Assembly (NCBI GenBank): GCA_031548005.1
Contig: JAVBRK010000047.1
Coordinates: 85,275-149,274, forward strand
Direction: 5' to 3'
Length of the DNA stretch: 64,000 nucleotides
Source of the DNA: BNXB01 sp031548005
Lineage (GTDB): Bacteria; Bacteroidota; Bacteroidia; Bacteroidales; Azobacteroidaceae
Each line of letters opens with the position of its first letter. Within the stretch, counting starts at the first letter, position 1. This document shows positions 51,199-60,239 of the stretch, piece after piece. The notes beneath the pieces are model-generated. The model saw nothing but the letters and a program-made list of their open reading frames with translations, ran no database searches and was not told where the DNA came from. The position numbers and the translations under genes were made by a program.

Positions 51199-52920
51199 AT
51201 GAAACCATTCTCTGAATTAAAACGAAATTTAAAACTGGATTTTTCCGAAAAAAAGAAATTAAAGCTTGCTGTATTAGGGGATACTGCAACCCAGTTTTAT
51301 GCTCAAGCCCTCAGGGGACTGGGATATGACTTTGGTTTTGATTTCCAAATTTTTGAAGCGGATTTCAATCAAATAGAACGTCAGATATTCGACCTCCAAT
51401 CAGAATTGTACGCCCATGAGCCAGATGTAATCATTATCTTTCAATCAGCCCATAAGCTTCTATCTAAATATAATAAGGCCGACCCTGCCCGACAGGCTAA
51501 CCTTTCCGATGACAGAATGGAAGAAATTAAAAGCCTGGTTGATACAATATCATCACACCTGAGCTCAAAGATTATTTATTTGAACTATCCGGAAATTGAT
51601 GATTCTATTTTTGGATCTTATGCAAATAAAGTGAGATCTTCATTCCTTTTTCAACAAAGGAAGTTAAATTATGAGTTGATGTTGTATGCATCTTTCACTA
51701 ATAATTTTTATATTTGTGATCTATCTACCATCCAGAATACCATAGGTAAGAAAGAGCTGTTTCAAGCTCCCATCTATGTAAATACAGAAATGGTATTAGG
51801 ACTTGAGGCTATACCTTCCGTTGCAGGAAAAACAATTGATATTATCGCTACTATGTACGGTAATTTTAAAAAATGTGTGATTCTCGATTTGGACAATACA
51901 TTATGGGGAGGAGTAATCGGAGACGATGGGATTGAAAATATACAATTAGGATCGTTGGGCATCGGGAAAGCATTCTCCGAATTTCAGTACTGGATCAAAA
52001 AACTGAAAAACAGAGGGATAATTCTTGCTGTTTGCAGTAAAAATACAGAATCTATTGCTAAATCACCTTTTGAACAACATCCCGATATGGTACTCCGGTT
52101 GGAGGATATTGCCATTTTCATCGCTAATTGGGAAAACAAGGCAGATAATATCAGGCATATTCAAAGCATTCTCAATATAGGTTTCGATTCCATGGTTTTC
52201 TTGGATGACAATCCATTTGAAAGGAACATAGTACGCCAGAATATTCCGGGAATTTGTGTCCCTGAACTGCCTGAAGATCCGGCAGAATACTTAGAATATC
52301 TTTATTCCCTGAATTTATTCGAAACCGTCAGTTTCTCGGGCGAAGACACAAAACGGACCAAACAGTACCAGGAGGAAGCCCAGCGAAGTATAGTTCAGAA
52401 AAGTTTTACAAATGAAGACGACTTTCTGCAAAATCTGGATATGCAGTCTACAGTTGAAGCATTTAACAAATTCAATACTCCGAGGGTTGCACAATTATCT
52501 CAGCGTTCAAATCAGTTTAACCTCAGAACTATCCGGTATTCTGAGTCCGATATTGAACGGATAAGTGTGGATACAGATTATTTCACCTTTTCTTTCACTT
52601 TGGAAGACAAATTTGGAGATAATGGATTGATAGCTGCCATTATTCTGAAAAGAGAAAGTGATTCTACATTATTTATCGACACTTGGTTTATGAGTTGTAG
52701 GGTATTAAAAAGAGGAATGGAAAATTTCACACTTAATACGTTAGTTGATTTTGCCAAACAAAATAGATATCGTATTCTGAAAGGGGAATACATCCCTACC
52801 GAAAAAAATGGATTGGTGAAGGATCATTTTTTAAACCTTGGTTTTGAAGAAAGTTCTGGATTCTGGCTGTTAAATGTAGATGAATACAATAAACGAAAAA
52901 CATTTATCAGAAAAAAGTAA
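51199..52920 (+). CDS. FkbH-like HAD-IIIC enzyme (probable glyceroyl-ACP synthase)
   Basis: The 573-residue protein has the FkbH layout: an N-terminal SGNH-like domain (about 20-200), a HAD-IIIC domain with VILDLDNTLWGGVIGDDG (nucleophile Asp230, general acid Asp232) and VFLDDNPFERNIVR, and a C-terminal GNAT-like domain (NQFNLRTIRYSESD ... FMSCRVLKRGMENF). Known family members turn 1,3-bisphosphoglycerate into glyceryl-S-ACP in polyketide starter or extender pathways. A dedicated carrier protein lies 45 bp downstream. In a polysaccharide locus the product is likely a glyceroyl decoration, as I recall for flagellar and capsule glycans of some epsilon-proteobacteria. It follows a 125-bp gap. 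Confidence 0.88.
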   Translation: MKPFSELKRNLKLDFSEKKKLKLAVLGDTATQFYAQALRGLGYDFGFDFQIFEADFNQIERQIFDLQSELYAHEPDVIIIFQSAHKLLSKYNKADPARQANLSDDRMEEIKSLVDTISSHLSSKIIYLNYPEIDDSIFGSYANKVRSSFLFQQRKLNYELMLYASFTNNFYICDLSTIQNTIGKKELFQAPIYVNTEMVLGLEAIPSVAGKTIDIIATMYGNFKKCVILDLDNTLWGGVIGDDGIENIQLGSLGIGKAFSEFQYWIKKLKNRGIILAVCSKNTESIAKSPFEQHPDMVLRLEDIAIFIANWENKADNIRHIQSILNIGFDSMVFLDDNPFERNIVRQNIPGICVPELPEDPAEYLEYLYSLNLFETVSFSGEDTKRTKQYQEEAQRSIVQKSFTNEDDFLQNLDMQSTVEAFNKFNTPRVAQLSQRSNQFNLRTIRYSESDIERISVDTDYFTFSFTLEDKFGDNGLIAAIILKRESDSTLFIDTWFMSCRVLKRGMENFTLNTLVDFAKQNRYRILKGEYIPTEKNGLVKDHFLNLGFEESSGFWLLNVDEYNKRKTFIRKK

Positions 52921-52964
52921 CTCCTCCTATTATTTAATTTCAATTATAAATAAAATAAAGAACA

Positions 52965-53204
52965 ATGGATAGAAATGAAATTTTGAAACAAGTTAACTCG
53001 GTTTTCTGTACAATTTTTGATAATGATACAATTGAGTTACAAGAGAACATGACCGCTGATGATATTGAAGAATGGGATTCTTTAACACATATACAATTAG
53101 TTGTATTTATTGAAAAACATTTTAAAATACGCTTTAACTCACAGGAAATCAGGAAATGGAATAATATCGGAGAAATGATCAATAGTATCCAGTCGCAAAT
53201 CTGA
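52965..53204 (+). CDS. Acyl carrier protein 3
   Basis: A 79-residue carrier protein with the attachment site IEEWDSLTHIQLV (Ser39) and the C-terminal IRKWNNIGEMINSI helix. It lies 45 bp after the FkbH-like gene, the usual partner arrangement for glyceroyl transfer. It is the third carrier protein in the locus and differs from the other two around the serine. Confidence 0.9.
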   Translation: MDRNEILKQVNSVFCTIFDNDTIELQENMTADDIEEWDSLTHIQLVVFIEKHFKIRFNSQEIRKWNNIGEMINSIQSQI

Positions 53205-53285
53205 TTGAATATATCCCAAAACGAAACTAACCGAAAGACTCGGTGGATTAATTCAATAACGAGGTAAAATATTTATTTTATATCT

Positions 53286-54407
53286 ATGATTATGAAATAT
53301 AATGTAGTAATAGTTGGAGCAGGATTGGCGGGATCTGTTTCTGCCAGAATATTAGCAGAAAGCGGCTATAAAGTACTTGTTATAGAGAAAGAAAGAAATG
53401 TTGGTGGGCAATGTTTCGACTATAAAGATGAAGCAGGAATAACAATACACAAACATGGGCCACATATCTTCCATACCAAGATGAAGCATGTTTGGGATTT
53501 TGTAAATCAGTATTCTGAATTCAGCAACTATCAACACCGGGTACTCAGTTTTGCGAATGGAAATATGGTGGAATTTCCCATCAATCGGAATACTATTAAA
53601 GATGCTTTAGGTGTAGAACTTTCAAATGATCAAGTAAATGATTTTTTAAAATCAGAAGTTCAAAAGTCAAAATTCAACAACCCGCCAAAATCATATCGGG
53701 ACGCTGTTATTTCTCAAGTTGGAGAGCGGCTTTATGAGCTATTTTTCGAGCAATATACCAAAAAGCAATGGAAAACAGATCCCGAGAATCTTTCTGCTGA
53801 ATTAGCATCCAGGATTCCGGTTCGAAACAATAATGATAGCCGTTATTTCACAGATATGTATCAAGGAATACCCTTAGGGGGATATACAAAAATGGTACAG
53901 AATCTACTTGATCATTCAGGCATACACCTGTTATTGGGGTGCAATTATTTTGATGTAAAAGAGAGCATCAATAGTCAACTTGTTGTTTATACCGGTGAAC
54001 TGGATCGTTTTTTCAATTTCAAATATGGAAAGCTCACTTACAAATCAGTCAGAATTGTATTAAAAACATTTGATGATGTAGAATTTCAACCGGCTCCTGT
54101 CGTGAATTATCCTAATGACTACGATTGGACACGTATTACCGAATTTAAAAAATTAACCGGGGAGAAAAGTCCTAAAACAACAGTGTGTTTTGAATATCCA
54201 TCTGACGAAGGACATCCATTTTATACATTACCAGACAAAGAGAATACCGAAAGAAGAGAATTATATATGAATCCAATGAAAGAGCTGGAAGAAAAAAATA
54301 CCCATTTATTTATTGGAAGATTAGCTGAGTATAAGTATTACAATATGGACCAGGTGATTGATATTGCAATAAAAAAAACGCAGGAATGGATAAAAAGACA
54401 ATCATAA
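53286..54407 (+). CDS. glf: UDP-galactopyranose mutase
   Basis: This flavoenzyme interconverts UDP-galactopyranose and UDP-galactofuranose, so galactofuranose is probably in the polymer. The 373-residue protein (371 if the second ATG at 53292 is used) has the FAD-binding IVGAGLAGSVSARILAESG, NVGGQCFDYKDEAG, HKHGPHIFHT and the family's LLGCNYFDV, TGELDRFFNFKYG and CFEYP segments. All the usual blocks are present. It overlaps the GtrA-type gene by 22 bp. A glycosyltransferase for Galf must be one of the GTs here, but I cannot say which. Confidence 0.95.
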   Translation: MIMKYNVVIVGAGLAGSVSARILAESGYKVLVIEKERNVGGQCFDYKDEAGITIHKHGPHIFHTKMKHVWDFVNQYSEFSNYQHRVLSFANGNMVEFPINRNTIKDALGVELSNDQVNDFLKSEVQKSKFNNPPKSYRDAVISQVGERLYELFFEQYTKKQWKTDPENLSAELASRIPVRNNNDSRYFTDMYQGIPLGGYTKMVQNLLDHSGIHLLLGCNYFDVKESINSQLVVYTGELDRFFNFKYGKLTYKSVRIVLKTFDDVEFQPAPVVNYPNDYDWTRITEFKKLTGEKSPKTTVCFEYPSDEGHPFYTLPDKENTERRELYMNPMKELEEKNTHLFIGRLAEYKYYNMDQVIDIAIKKTQEWIKRQS

Positions 54408-54808
54408 ATAATATTGCCGAAACCCCTCTTTATATCAAATACCGACACGTTATACTCTATGGCTTGATCGGAGGTTTTTCTGCAATGCTGGATTTCTTAG
54501 TATATGCTTTTTTAACAAGCATGTTCGAAATAAATTACCTGGTATCTAATACTATCAGTGTTAATGTTGGCATTTTAACCAGTTTCTTTCTGAACAGACA
54601 ATATAATTTCAAGATAAAAGACCGAAAGAAAACACGTTTCTTTTCTTTTTACATTATTGGACTCGGAGGTTTGTTATTTAGCTCTTTATTGCTAAAGGTA
54701 CTCGTGGAGCATATGCATATGAATGAAATCCTTTCTAAATTGGTAACCGTATTCATTGTTGCCGGGATACAATTTTTATTAAATAAATTTATAACATTTA
54801 AAAAATGA
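54386..54808 (+). CDS. GtrA-family membrane protein (probable polyprenyl-phosphate-sugar flippase)
   Basis: The 140-residue protein has four TM helices (about 24-44, 52-72, 88-106, 118-136) and the GtrA signatures RHVILYGLIGGFSAMLDFLVY and FFLNRQYNFK, with FLLNKFITFKK at the end. GtrA proteins are thought to flip undecaprenyl-phosphate-linked single sugars to the periplasm. It overlaps glf by 22 bp and the next gene by 4 bp. The following GtrB-like enzyme and three GT-C proteins fit a Gtr-type three-part system. Confidence 0.9.
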   Translation: MDKKTIINNIAETPLYIKYRHVILYGLIGGFSAMLDFLVYAFLTSMFEINYLVSNTISVNVGILTSFFLNRQYNFKIKDRKKTRFFSFYIIGLGGLLFSSLLLKVLVEHMHMNEILSKLVTVFIVAGIQFLLNKFITFKK

Positions 54809-55521
54809 AACCTGATAAATTGTATATTGTTATGCCGGCTTATAATGAACAGGATAATATTATATCTGTCATTGAACAGTGGCATCCCATAGTTGAAAAA
54901 GTTGGCTCAGAAAGCCGGTTGATTATTTATAATGATGGGAGTAAGGATGCAACTTATGAAGTGATGAAAAGTCTGGAAGAAAAATTTCCTCAATTTATTG
55001 CTAAAACTAAGACAAACTCAGGACATGGGTCAACCTGTCTTTATGCATATAATGATGCTATCAATGCGGGTGCTGATTACGTTTTCCAAACCGATTCCGA
55101 TGGACAAACCGATCCGGATGAATTCTGGGCATTCTGGGATCAGCGGGAAAATTACGACATAGGAATAGGAATACGAAAAGAACGTCAGGATGGCACCTCC
55201 CGGGTGTTTGTTACCAGAGTCTTACGCATTGTTATCCGTATAACATTTGGTGTTGATGTTAAGGATGCAAATACCCCTTTTCGTCTTATGAAGCGGGAGA
55301 AATTGAAAGAGTACCTTAAAATTGTACCTAAAGATTTTTTCCTCTCAAATGTAATTATTGCAGTCATTGCAGTCAAGCAAAAGCAGAAAATATTTTGGGA
55401 ACAAATTACATTCAAACCCCGGCAAGCCGGAGTCAATTCTATCAATCTAAAACGAATATTTAAAATCGGAATCCAAGCCGTAAAAGATTTCAGATCGATA
55501 AATAAACAGCTTTCAAAATGA
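54805..55521 (+). CDS. GtrB/DPM1-like polyprenyl-phosphate glycosyltransferase
   Basis: This 238-residue GT2 enzyme of the dolichol-phosphate-mannose synthase subgroup reads KLYIVMPAYNEQDNIISVIEQ in part, YNDGSKDATYE, and the DxD-like QTDSDGQTDPDEFW motif, with the GVDVKDANTPFRLMKREKL region typical of DPM1/GtrB. It lacks the two C-terminal TM helices of classical GtrB, as in soluble DPM1-type enzymes. It probably makes an undecaprenyl-phosphate sugar for the GtrA flippase encoded just before it (4-bp overlap). It overlaps the first GT-C gene by 4 bp. Confidence 0.87.
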   Translation: MKPDKLYIVMPAYNEQDNIISVIEQWHPIVEKVGSESRLIIYNDGSKDATYEVMKSLEEKFPQFIAKTKTNSGHGSTCLYAYNDAINAGADYVFQTDSDGQTDPDEFWAFWDQRENYDIGIGIRKERQDGTSRVFVTRVLRIVIRITFGVDVKDANTPFRLMKREKLKEYLKIVPKDFFLSNVIIAVIAVKQKQKIFWEQITFKPRQAGVNSINLKRIFKIGIQAVKDFRSINKQLSK

Positions 55522-57059
55522 AGCAAAATACGTTCGATAAAATATCAAATGTTTATATATTCTTATTTATATATGCATTTGTATTTCTTTTTGTAGCTTC
55601 TGAATCTTCACCACTCTATTCCATGCAAGCGAGGGACTGCCATGTGTATTTCATTATGGGTAAAGGACTTTTTAGTGGAATCACGATATACCAAGGCTTG
55701 TTTGACCATAAAGGACCTTTACTCTATGTGATATATGGTCTTGGTTCACTCATTTCCAAATCAAGTTTCATAGGCATATATGTTATGGAGAGCATCTGCC
55801 TTGGGATCACCTTAATCCTTGTGCGGAAAATTGCATTAATGTACCTGGATCAGAAATATGCCTTAATGACAACCGTTTTATTTCCACTATTTCTGTTATC
55901 AGGCATAAATGCCACAGGTGGATATCCAGAAGAATTCATGGTTCCGTTCATTGTATCAGGTCTGTACCTTTATTTAAAATATTTTAACCAGAATTATGTA
56001 TCCCATCCCATGAAATATATGTTTTATCATGGAATAATGATTATGGCCATTTTTTTAATTAAAATGAACGTAATCATTATTTGGGTTGGACTTCTATCGG
56101 CCATTTTCTTAGACTTACTTCTGAAGAAACTATTTAAAGAAGTTATTCTGAATATTCTGGCACTATTATCCGGACTTATAATAATGGCTTTACCTTTTGC
56201 GATCTACTTCATTGTAACCAATAGCTTCAACGATTTTATAAAATGCTATTGGAGATTTAATTTCATTTATGCTACTGAAAATTACTCATCCGTTTTTTTA
56301 CCCCAAGGATACCCTCCCCTATTGATGCAGATCGCCGATATTCTAACCCGTCTGTATTACCTGCTTCGAACTTATTCAATACAATGTTGCCTGATTGCAG
56401 TTGGTCTTTTATCTTTTTGTTTGAAAAAATATTTCCCCAATCCTATCGGACGTACCGGACTTATCTGTTCCTTTATCTTATTATTATTAACATCCTATAT
56501 GCAAAGGGGATATTCATATTATTTTATTCCTATTTGTACCTATAGCATCTTAGGCTGCATTGTTGTTATTAAGATTTTAAAAGAAAATGAAATACTCAAA
56601 TGTTCTACCAGGACTTACGGATTAATAGCATTTTTCTGTATTTGCTGTAATTTTCTACGATGCAAAGAAAGTTTTATCCTTCTCAGAACAGAGGAGGTAT
56701 TTAAAAAACAATTTTCTCCGATCATCAATAAAGAAATGAATCCTACTTTATTTGTTATGAGGTTTCCTAACACTCCAATTGAAGGAACCTTTTTATACAA
56801 CGAAGCAAATGTAATGCCTAATGTAAAATATTTTTATGATCCTATTATATCTGTAGAGAAATATCCCGTTATTCTTAATACACAAATCGATTATATTAAG
56901 AAAAAACAGGCCATGTTCCTTTCTATCTCAAGCCTATCAAGCTCCTATATTCCACCAGATTATGTTTTGAATAACTATGAGCAAATCAGTATGTTGAAGT
57001 ATACGGGAACAGATGGAATAACTCCATCTTATCATTATTTATACAAAGTAAAGCCATAA
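55518..57059 (+). CDS. GT-C membrane glycosyltransferase, paralogue 1 of 3
   Basis: The 513-residue protein has about 11 TM helices and a soluble C-terminal part. The first periplasmic loop carries ARDCHVYFIMGKGLFSG and LFDHKGPLLYVIYGLGS, the catalytic Asp and DHKGP motifs of PMT/ArnT-like GT-C enzymes, which use polyprenyl-phosphate sugars outside the membrane. The C-terminal part has NPTLFVMRFPNTPIEG and YEQISMLKYTGTDG. It is the first of three adjacent homologous genes; it overlaps the GtrB-like gene by 4 bp. Acceptor and linkage unknown. Confidence 0.82.
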   Translation: MKQNTFDKISNVYIFLFIYAFVFLFVASESSPLYSMQARDCHVYFIMGKGLFSGITIYQGLFDHKGPLLYVIYGLGSLISKSSFIGIYVMESICLGITLILVRKIALMYLDQKYALMTTVLFPLFLLSGINATGGYPEEFMVPFIVSGLYLYLKYFNQNYVSHPMKYMFYHGIMIMAIFLIKMNVIIIWVGLLSAIFLDLLLKKLFKEVILNILALLSGLIIMALPFAIYFIVTNSFNDFIKCYWRFNFIYATENYSSVFLPQGYPPLLMQIADILTRLYYLLRTYSIQCCLIAVGLLSFCLKKYFPNPIGRTGLICSFILLLLTSYMQRGYSYYFIPICTYSILGCIVVIKILKENEILKCSTRTYGLIAFFCICCNFLRCKESFILLRTEEVFKKQFSPIINKEMNPTLFVMRFPNTPIEGTFLYNEANVMPNVKYFYDPIISVEKYPVILNTQIDYIKKKQAMFLSISSLSSSYIPPDYVLNNYEQISMLKYTGTDGITPSYHYLYKVKP

Positions 57060-57092
57060 TAAAATTATAAAGGTCAACCTAAAAATAAAAAT

Positions 57093-58637
57093 ATGAATCA
57101 AGTTATTCCAAATAAAATATCAACAATCTATTTGTTACTTTTGGTATATGCCTTTGTATTCCTCTTTTTCACATCAACAGCCTCTCCTTTGTATCCCATG
57201 CAGGTTGCAAGAGATTCTCACATTTATTTCATCATCGGGAAAGGGCTATTCGAAGGTCTTACCATGTACAAAGATTTATTCGACCATAAAGGTCCGTTAA
57301 TCTTTTTCATCTATGGACTTGCTTCGCTCATTTCCAAATCAAGTTTTCTGGGAGTATATATAATGGAAAGCCTTAGTTTGGGGGTTTCTCTGATTTTTGC
57401 TTTCAAAATCGCATCTCTGTATTTACGTCGAGAATATGCTTTAATAGCAGCCATTTTATTATCGCTGTTTCTCTTTTCCGGAACCATCGCTACAGGTGGA
57501 TATGCCGAAGAATTTATAGTTCCGTTTATTATAGGTGGCCTATATTTCTTTTTAAGATATTTCCACTCTGACTCGATATCACATTCTCCCAGAATAATGT
57601 TATATCAAGGGATGTTGGTTATGTCCGTTTTTATGATCAAAATGAGTTTAATCGTTGTCTGGATCGGACTCTTGGGCGCCATCCTGATAAAGCTTTTGCA
57701 ACATAAAGAATATAAAAATATCCTTTTGAATCTACTTACTTTCATTGCCGGGATGATAATAATAGTTGTTCCCTTTGCCATCTATTTCACAGCAACCAAT
57801 AGCTTTGACGATTTTATCTTTGCTTACTGGACATTTAATTTTCGCTATGGATCAGAAAGCCATCTATCGTCACATTTAGATAAAGGCATGAATCAAGTTA
57901 TACTACAAACAGCCGGAATCTTAGTACGCTTATATAACTTACTGCGGAACAATCCAGTACAATGTTGTATGATTGCCATAGGCCTTTTATCTTTTTGCTC
58001 AAAAAGATATATTTCAGACATTGTGGGACGTATTGGCCTCATCAGTTCTTTTATATTGCTTTTTATTCTGACTTATTTACAACGAGGTTACCTCCATTAT
58101 TTTATTCCGGTCTGTGTTTACAGTATTCTAGGTTGCATTGTTATTGTAAAAATATTAAAGGAAAGCCGTACGATAAACTTTTCACTCAGTTTCTTTACAA
58201 TGATAATGGTATTTTGCATCAGTTGTAATTTTCTACGATGTCGCGAAAGCTTTATTTTTCTCAAAAACGAACCTGTTTTTAAAACTCATTTTGTTCCAAT
58301 TATCAATAAAGAAAAAAATCCTACTTTGTTTGTTATGAGATACCCTGAAACCCCCATTGAAGGACTATTTCTATACGATGATGCTCAGATTACGCCCAAT
58401 GTAAAATATTTTATTGATCCTATCGTGCCTCTTGATAAGTATCCGGATATATACAACACCCAAATAGACTACATAAAAAACAAAAAAACAACATTTCTAT
58501 CGATTTCAAGTTTCTCAGATCCGTATACACCTCCGAATTATGTCCTTGAAAATTATGAACAGGTCAGCATGTTGAAATATATGGGAACAGACGGAACCAC
58601 CCCATCTTATCATTATTTATATAAAGTAAAATTATAA
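57093..58637 (+). CDS. GT-C membrane glycosyltransferase, paralogue 2 of 3
   Basis: This 514-residue protein is closely similar to paralogue 1 over its whole length: ARDSHIYFIIGKGLFEG, LFDHKGPLIFFIYGLAS, ATGGYAEEFIVPFI, TNSFDDFIFAYW, NPTLFVMRYPETPIEG and an almost identical end (TPSYHYLYKVK). The catalytic first-loop Asp and DHKGP are intact. It follows paralogue 1 by 33 bp. The close match to paralogue 1, less to paralogue 3, suggests a later duplication of these two. Confidence 0.82.
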   Translation: MNQVIPNKISTIYLLLLVYAFVFLFFTSTASPLYPMQVARDSHIYFIIGKGLFEGLTMYKDLFDHKGPLIFFIYGLASLISKSSFLGVYIMESLSLGVSLIFAFKIASLYLRREYALIAAILLSLFLFSGTIATGGYAEEFIVPFIIGGLYFFLRYFHSDSISHSPRIMLYQGMLVMSVFMIKMSLIVVWIGLLGAILIKLLQHKEYKNILLNLLTFIAGMIIIVVPFAIYFTATNSFDDFIFAYWTFNFRYGSESHLSSHLDKGMNQVILQTAGILVRLYNLLRNNPVQCCMIAIGLLSFCSKRYISDIVGRIGLISSFILLFILTYLQRGYLHYFIPVCVYSILGCIVIVKILKESRTINFSLSFFTMIMVFCISCNFLRCRESFIFLKNEPVFKTHFVPIINKEKNPTLFVMRYPETPIEGLFLYDDAQITPNVKYFIDPIVPLDKYPDIYNTQIDYIKNKKTTFLSISSFSDPYTPPNYVLENYEQVSMLKYMGTDGTTPSYHYLYKVKL

Positions 58638-58661
58638 AACAACAAAATATTGTATTTTAAT

Positions 58662-60221
58662 ATGAAGCAGGGTGTCAATATTCCAATAAAAATTTACTTA
58701 TTTTTCATGCTGTATGCATGCTTATACCTGTTTGTATCATCTACATGCTCTCCTCTATATCCAATGAATAATTCAGGAGATGCCCATGTTTATTTCATTA
58801 TGGGGAAAGGGTTTTTCAGCAACTACACCATATACAAAGATCTATTCGATCACAAGGGTCCTTTCCTGTATTTAATATATGGATTAGGTTCTCTTATTTC
58901 CAGAACAAATTTTTTCGGGATTTATGTAATTGAATGTATTTGCCTATTTATCAACATGGTATTATCATTTAAGATTGCATCGTTCTTTTTGAATCAGAAA
59001 CAATCTTTAATGGTATCTGCTCTATTTCCAATTATATTGCTAACCGGGATCTTGGTGAATGGGGGAAGTCCGGAAGAATTCATATCTCCCTTGATAATGG
59101 GTTCATTTTATTTTTATCTAAATTACTTCAACAACCAACAGCCAACGGGACACTCTCCCAAAATAGCTTTCTTCTACGGATTGAGTGTTATGATCGTTTT
59201 TCTTATTAAATTGAGCCTGATTGTTTTCTGGGCTGGATTATTATTGGCAATCTCCATACAATTACTTCAGAAAAAACAATTCAAGAATTTATTTCTTAAC
59301 TTCTTGGGATTCATCCTGGGACTCCTCATCATAGCGCTTCCTTTTTATATTTACTCTGTTCGAACCAATAGTTTCAACGATTTAATTGAGGCTTATTGGA
59401 GGTTTAATGTATATTACGGTTCTGAGGTACAGTCGACAAAACTCAGCACACTTATTGGTATTCCAATCCCAGGAATTTCATGCCTGATCAGACGTTTATA
59501 TTACCTGCTAAGGACTTTTCCTATCGAATGCGGAACTATTATTGCAGGTCTTTTGTCCCTGAAACGTTATCTCCCTAACATATTAGAGAGATCCGGATTA
59601 CTTGTTTCTTTAATTTTATTATTTACATTATCCTACTGGCAAAGAGGATATCCTCAATATTTTATACCTATCTGTACCTTTTCTATTTTTGGTTGCATTA
59701 CGATCATGAGAATCTTGGAAGACAGCAAGGAGTTCGGATTTTCCCGGAAAGCATTATTATTAATGACTGTTTTAGGAATCGGATGGGGGTTCTTCCGCTA
59801 CAAGGATAATCTATTATTTCTTCAATATGATACAACTGTCAAAACTCATTTCTCTCCAATTGTGAATCAGGAAAAAAATCCCACTTTATTTGCCATGAGG
59901 TTTCCTGATGGACCTGTTGGAAGCCTTATTGCATATCAACAGCTTAATATAATGCCCAATGTGAAATATTTTTTTTGCCCTGTAATCGATATGGAAAAAT
60001 ATCCTACAATATTCAAAGAACAGGTTCAGTATGTCAAAAACAAGAAGAGTATGTTTTTATGTATTTCAAGCTATTCTGACTCTGAAACTATTCCAACCTT
60101 TGTTACTGATAATTACGATTTGGTTTCAAAAACCACTGGCCTTGAAATTTATCAGGGAGATACTACGGATGTCTATTATTTCCTATATAAGGTAAAAAAA
60201 TCAGATGATAATAGCAATTAA
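58662..60221 (+). CDS. GT-C membrane glycosyltransferase, paralogue 3 of 3
   Basis: From the ATG at 58662 this is 519 residues (an in-frame start 12 bp earlier is possible). It keeps the fold and main motifs: GDAHVYFIMGKGFFSN, LFDHKGPFLYLIYGLGS, NGGSPEEFISPLI, TNSFNDLIEAYWRFN and NPTLFAMRFPDGPVGS. It differs most from the other two in the loops and the C-terminal part, so it may use another acceptor. It is 24 bp after paralogue 2 and 18 bp before the MBOAT gene. Confidence 0.82.
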   Translation: MKQGVNIPIKIYLFFMLYACLYLFVSSTCSPLYPMNNSGDAHVYFIMGKGFFSNYTIYKDLFDHKGPFLYLIYGLGSLISRTNFFGIYVIECICLFINMVLSFKIASFFLNQKQSLMVSALFPIILLTGILVNGGSPEEFISPLIMGSFYFYLNYFNNQQPTGHSPKIAFFYGLSVMIVFLIKLSLIVFWAGLLLAISIQLLQKKQFKNLFLNFLGFILGLLIIALPFYIYSVRTNSFNDLIEAYWRFNVYYGSEVQSTKLSTLIGIPIPGISCLIRRLYYLLRTFPIECGTIIAGLLSLKRYLPNILERSGLLVSLILLFTLSYWQRGYPQYFIPICTFSIFGCITIMRILEDSKEFGFSRKALLLMTVLGIGWGFFRYKDNLLFLQYDTTVKTHFSPIVNQEKNPTLFAMRFPDGPVGSLIAYQQLNIMPNVKYFFCPVIDMEKYPTIFKEQVQYVKNKKSMFLCISSYSDSETIPTFVTDNYDLVSKTTGLEIYQGDTTDVYYFLYKVKKSDDNSN

Positions 60222-60239
60222 TTTTTAGATTAATATTAG

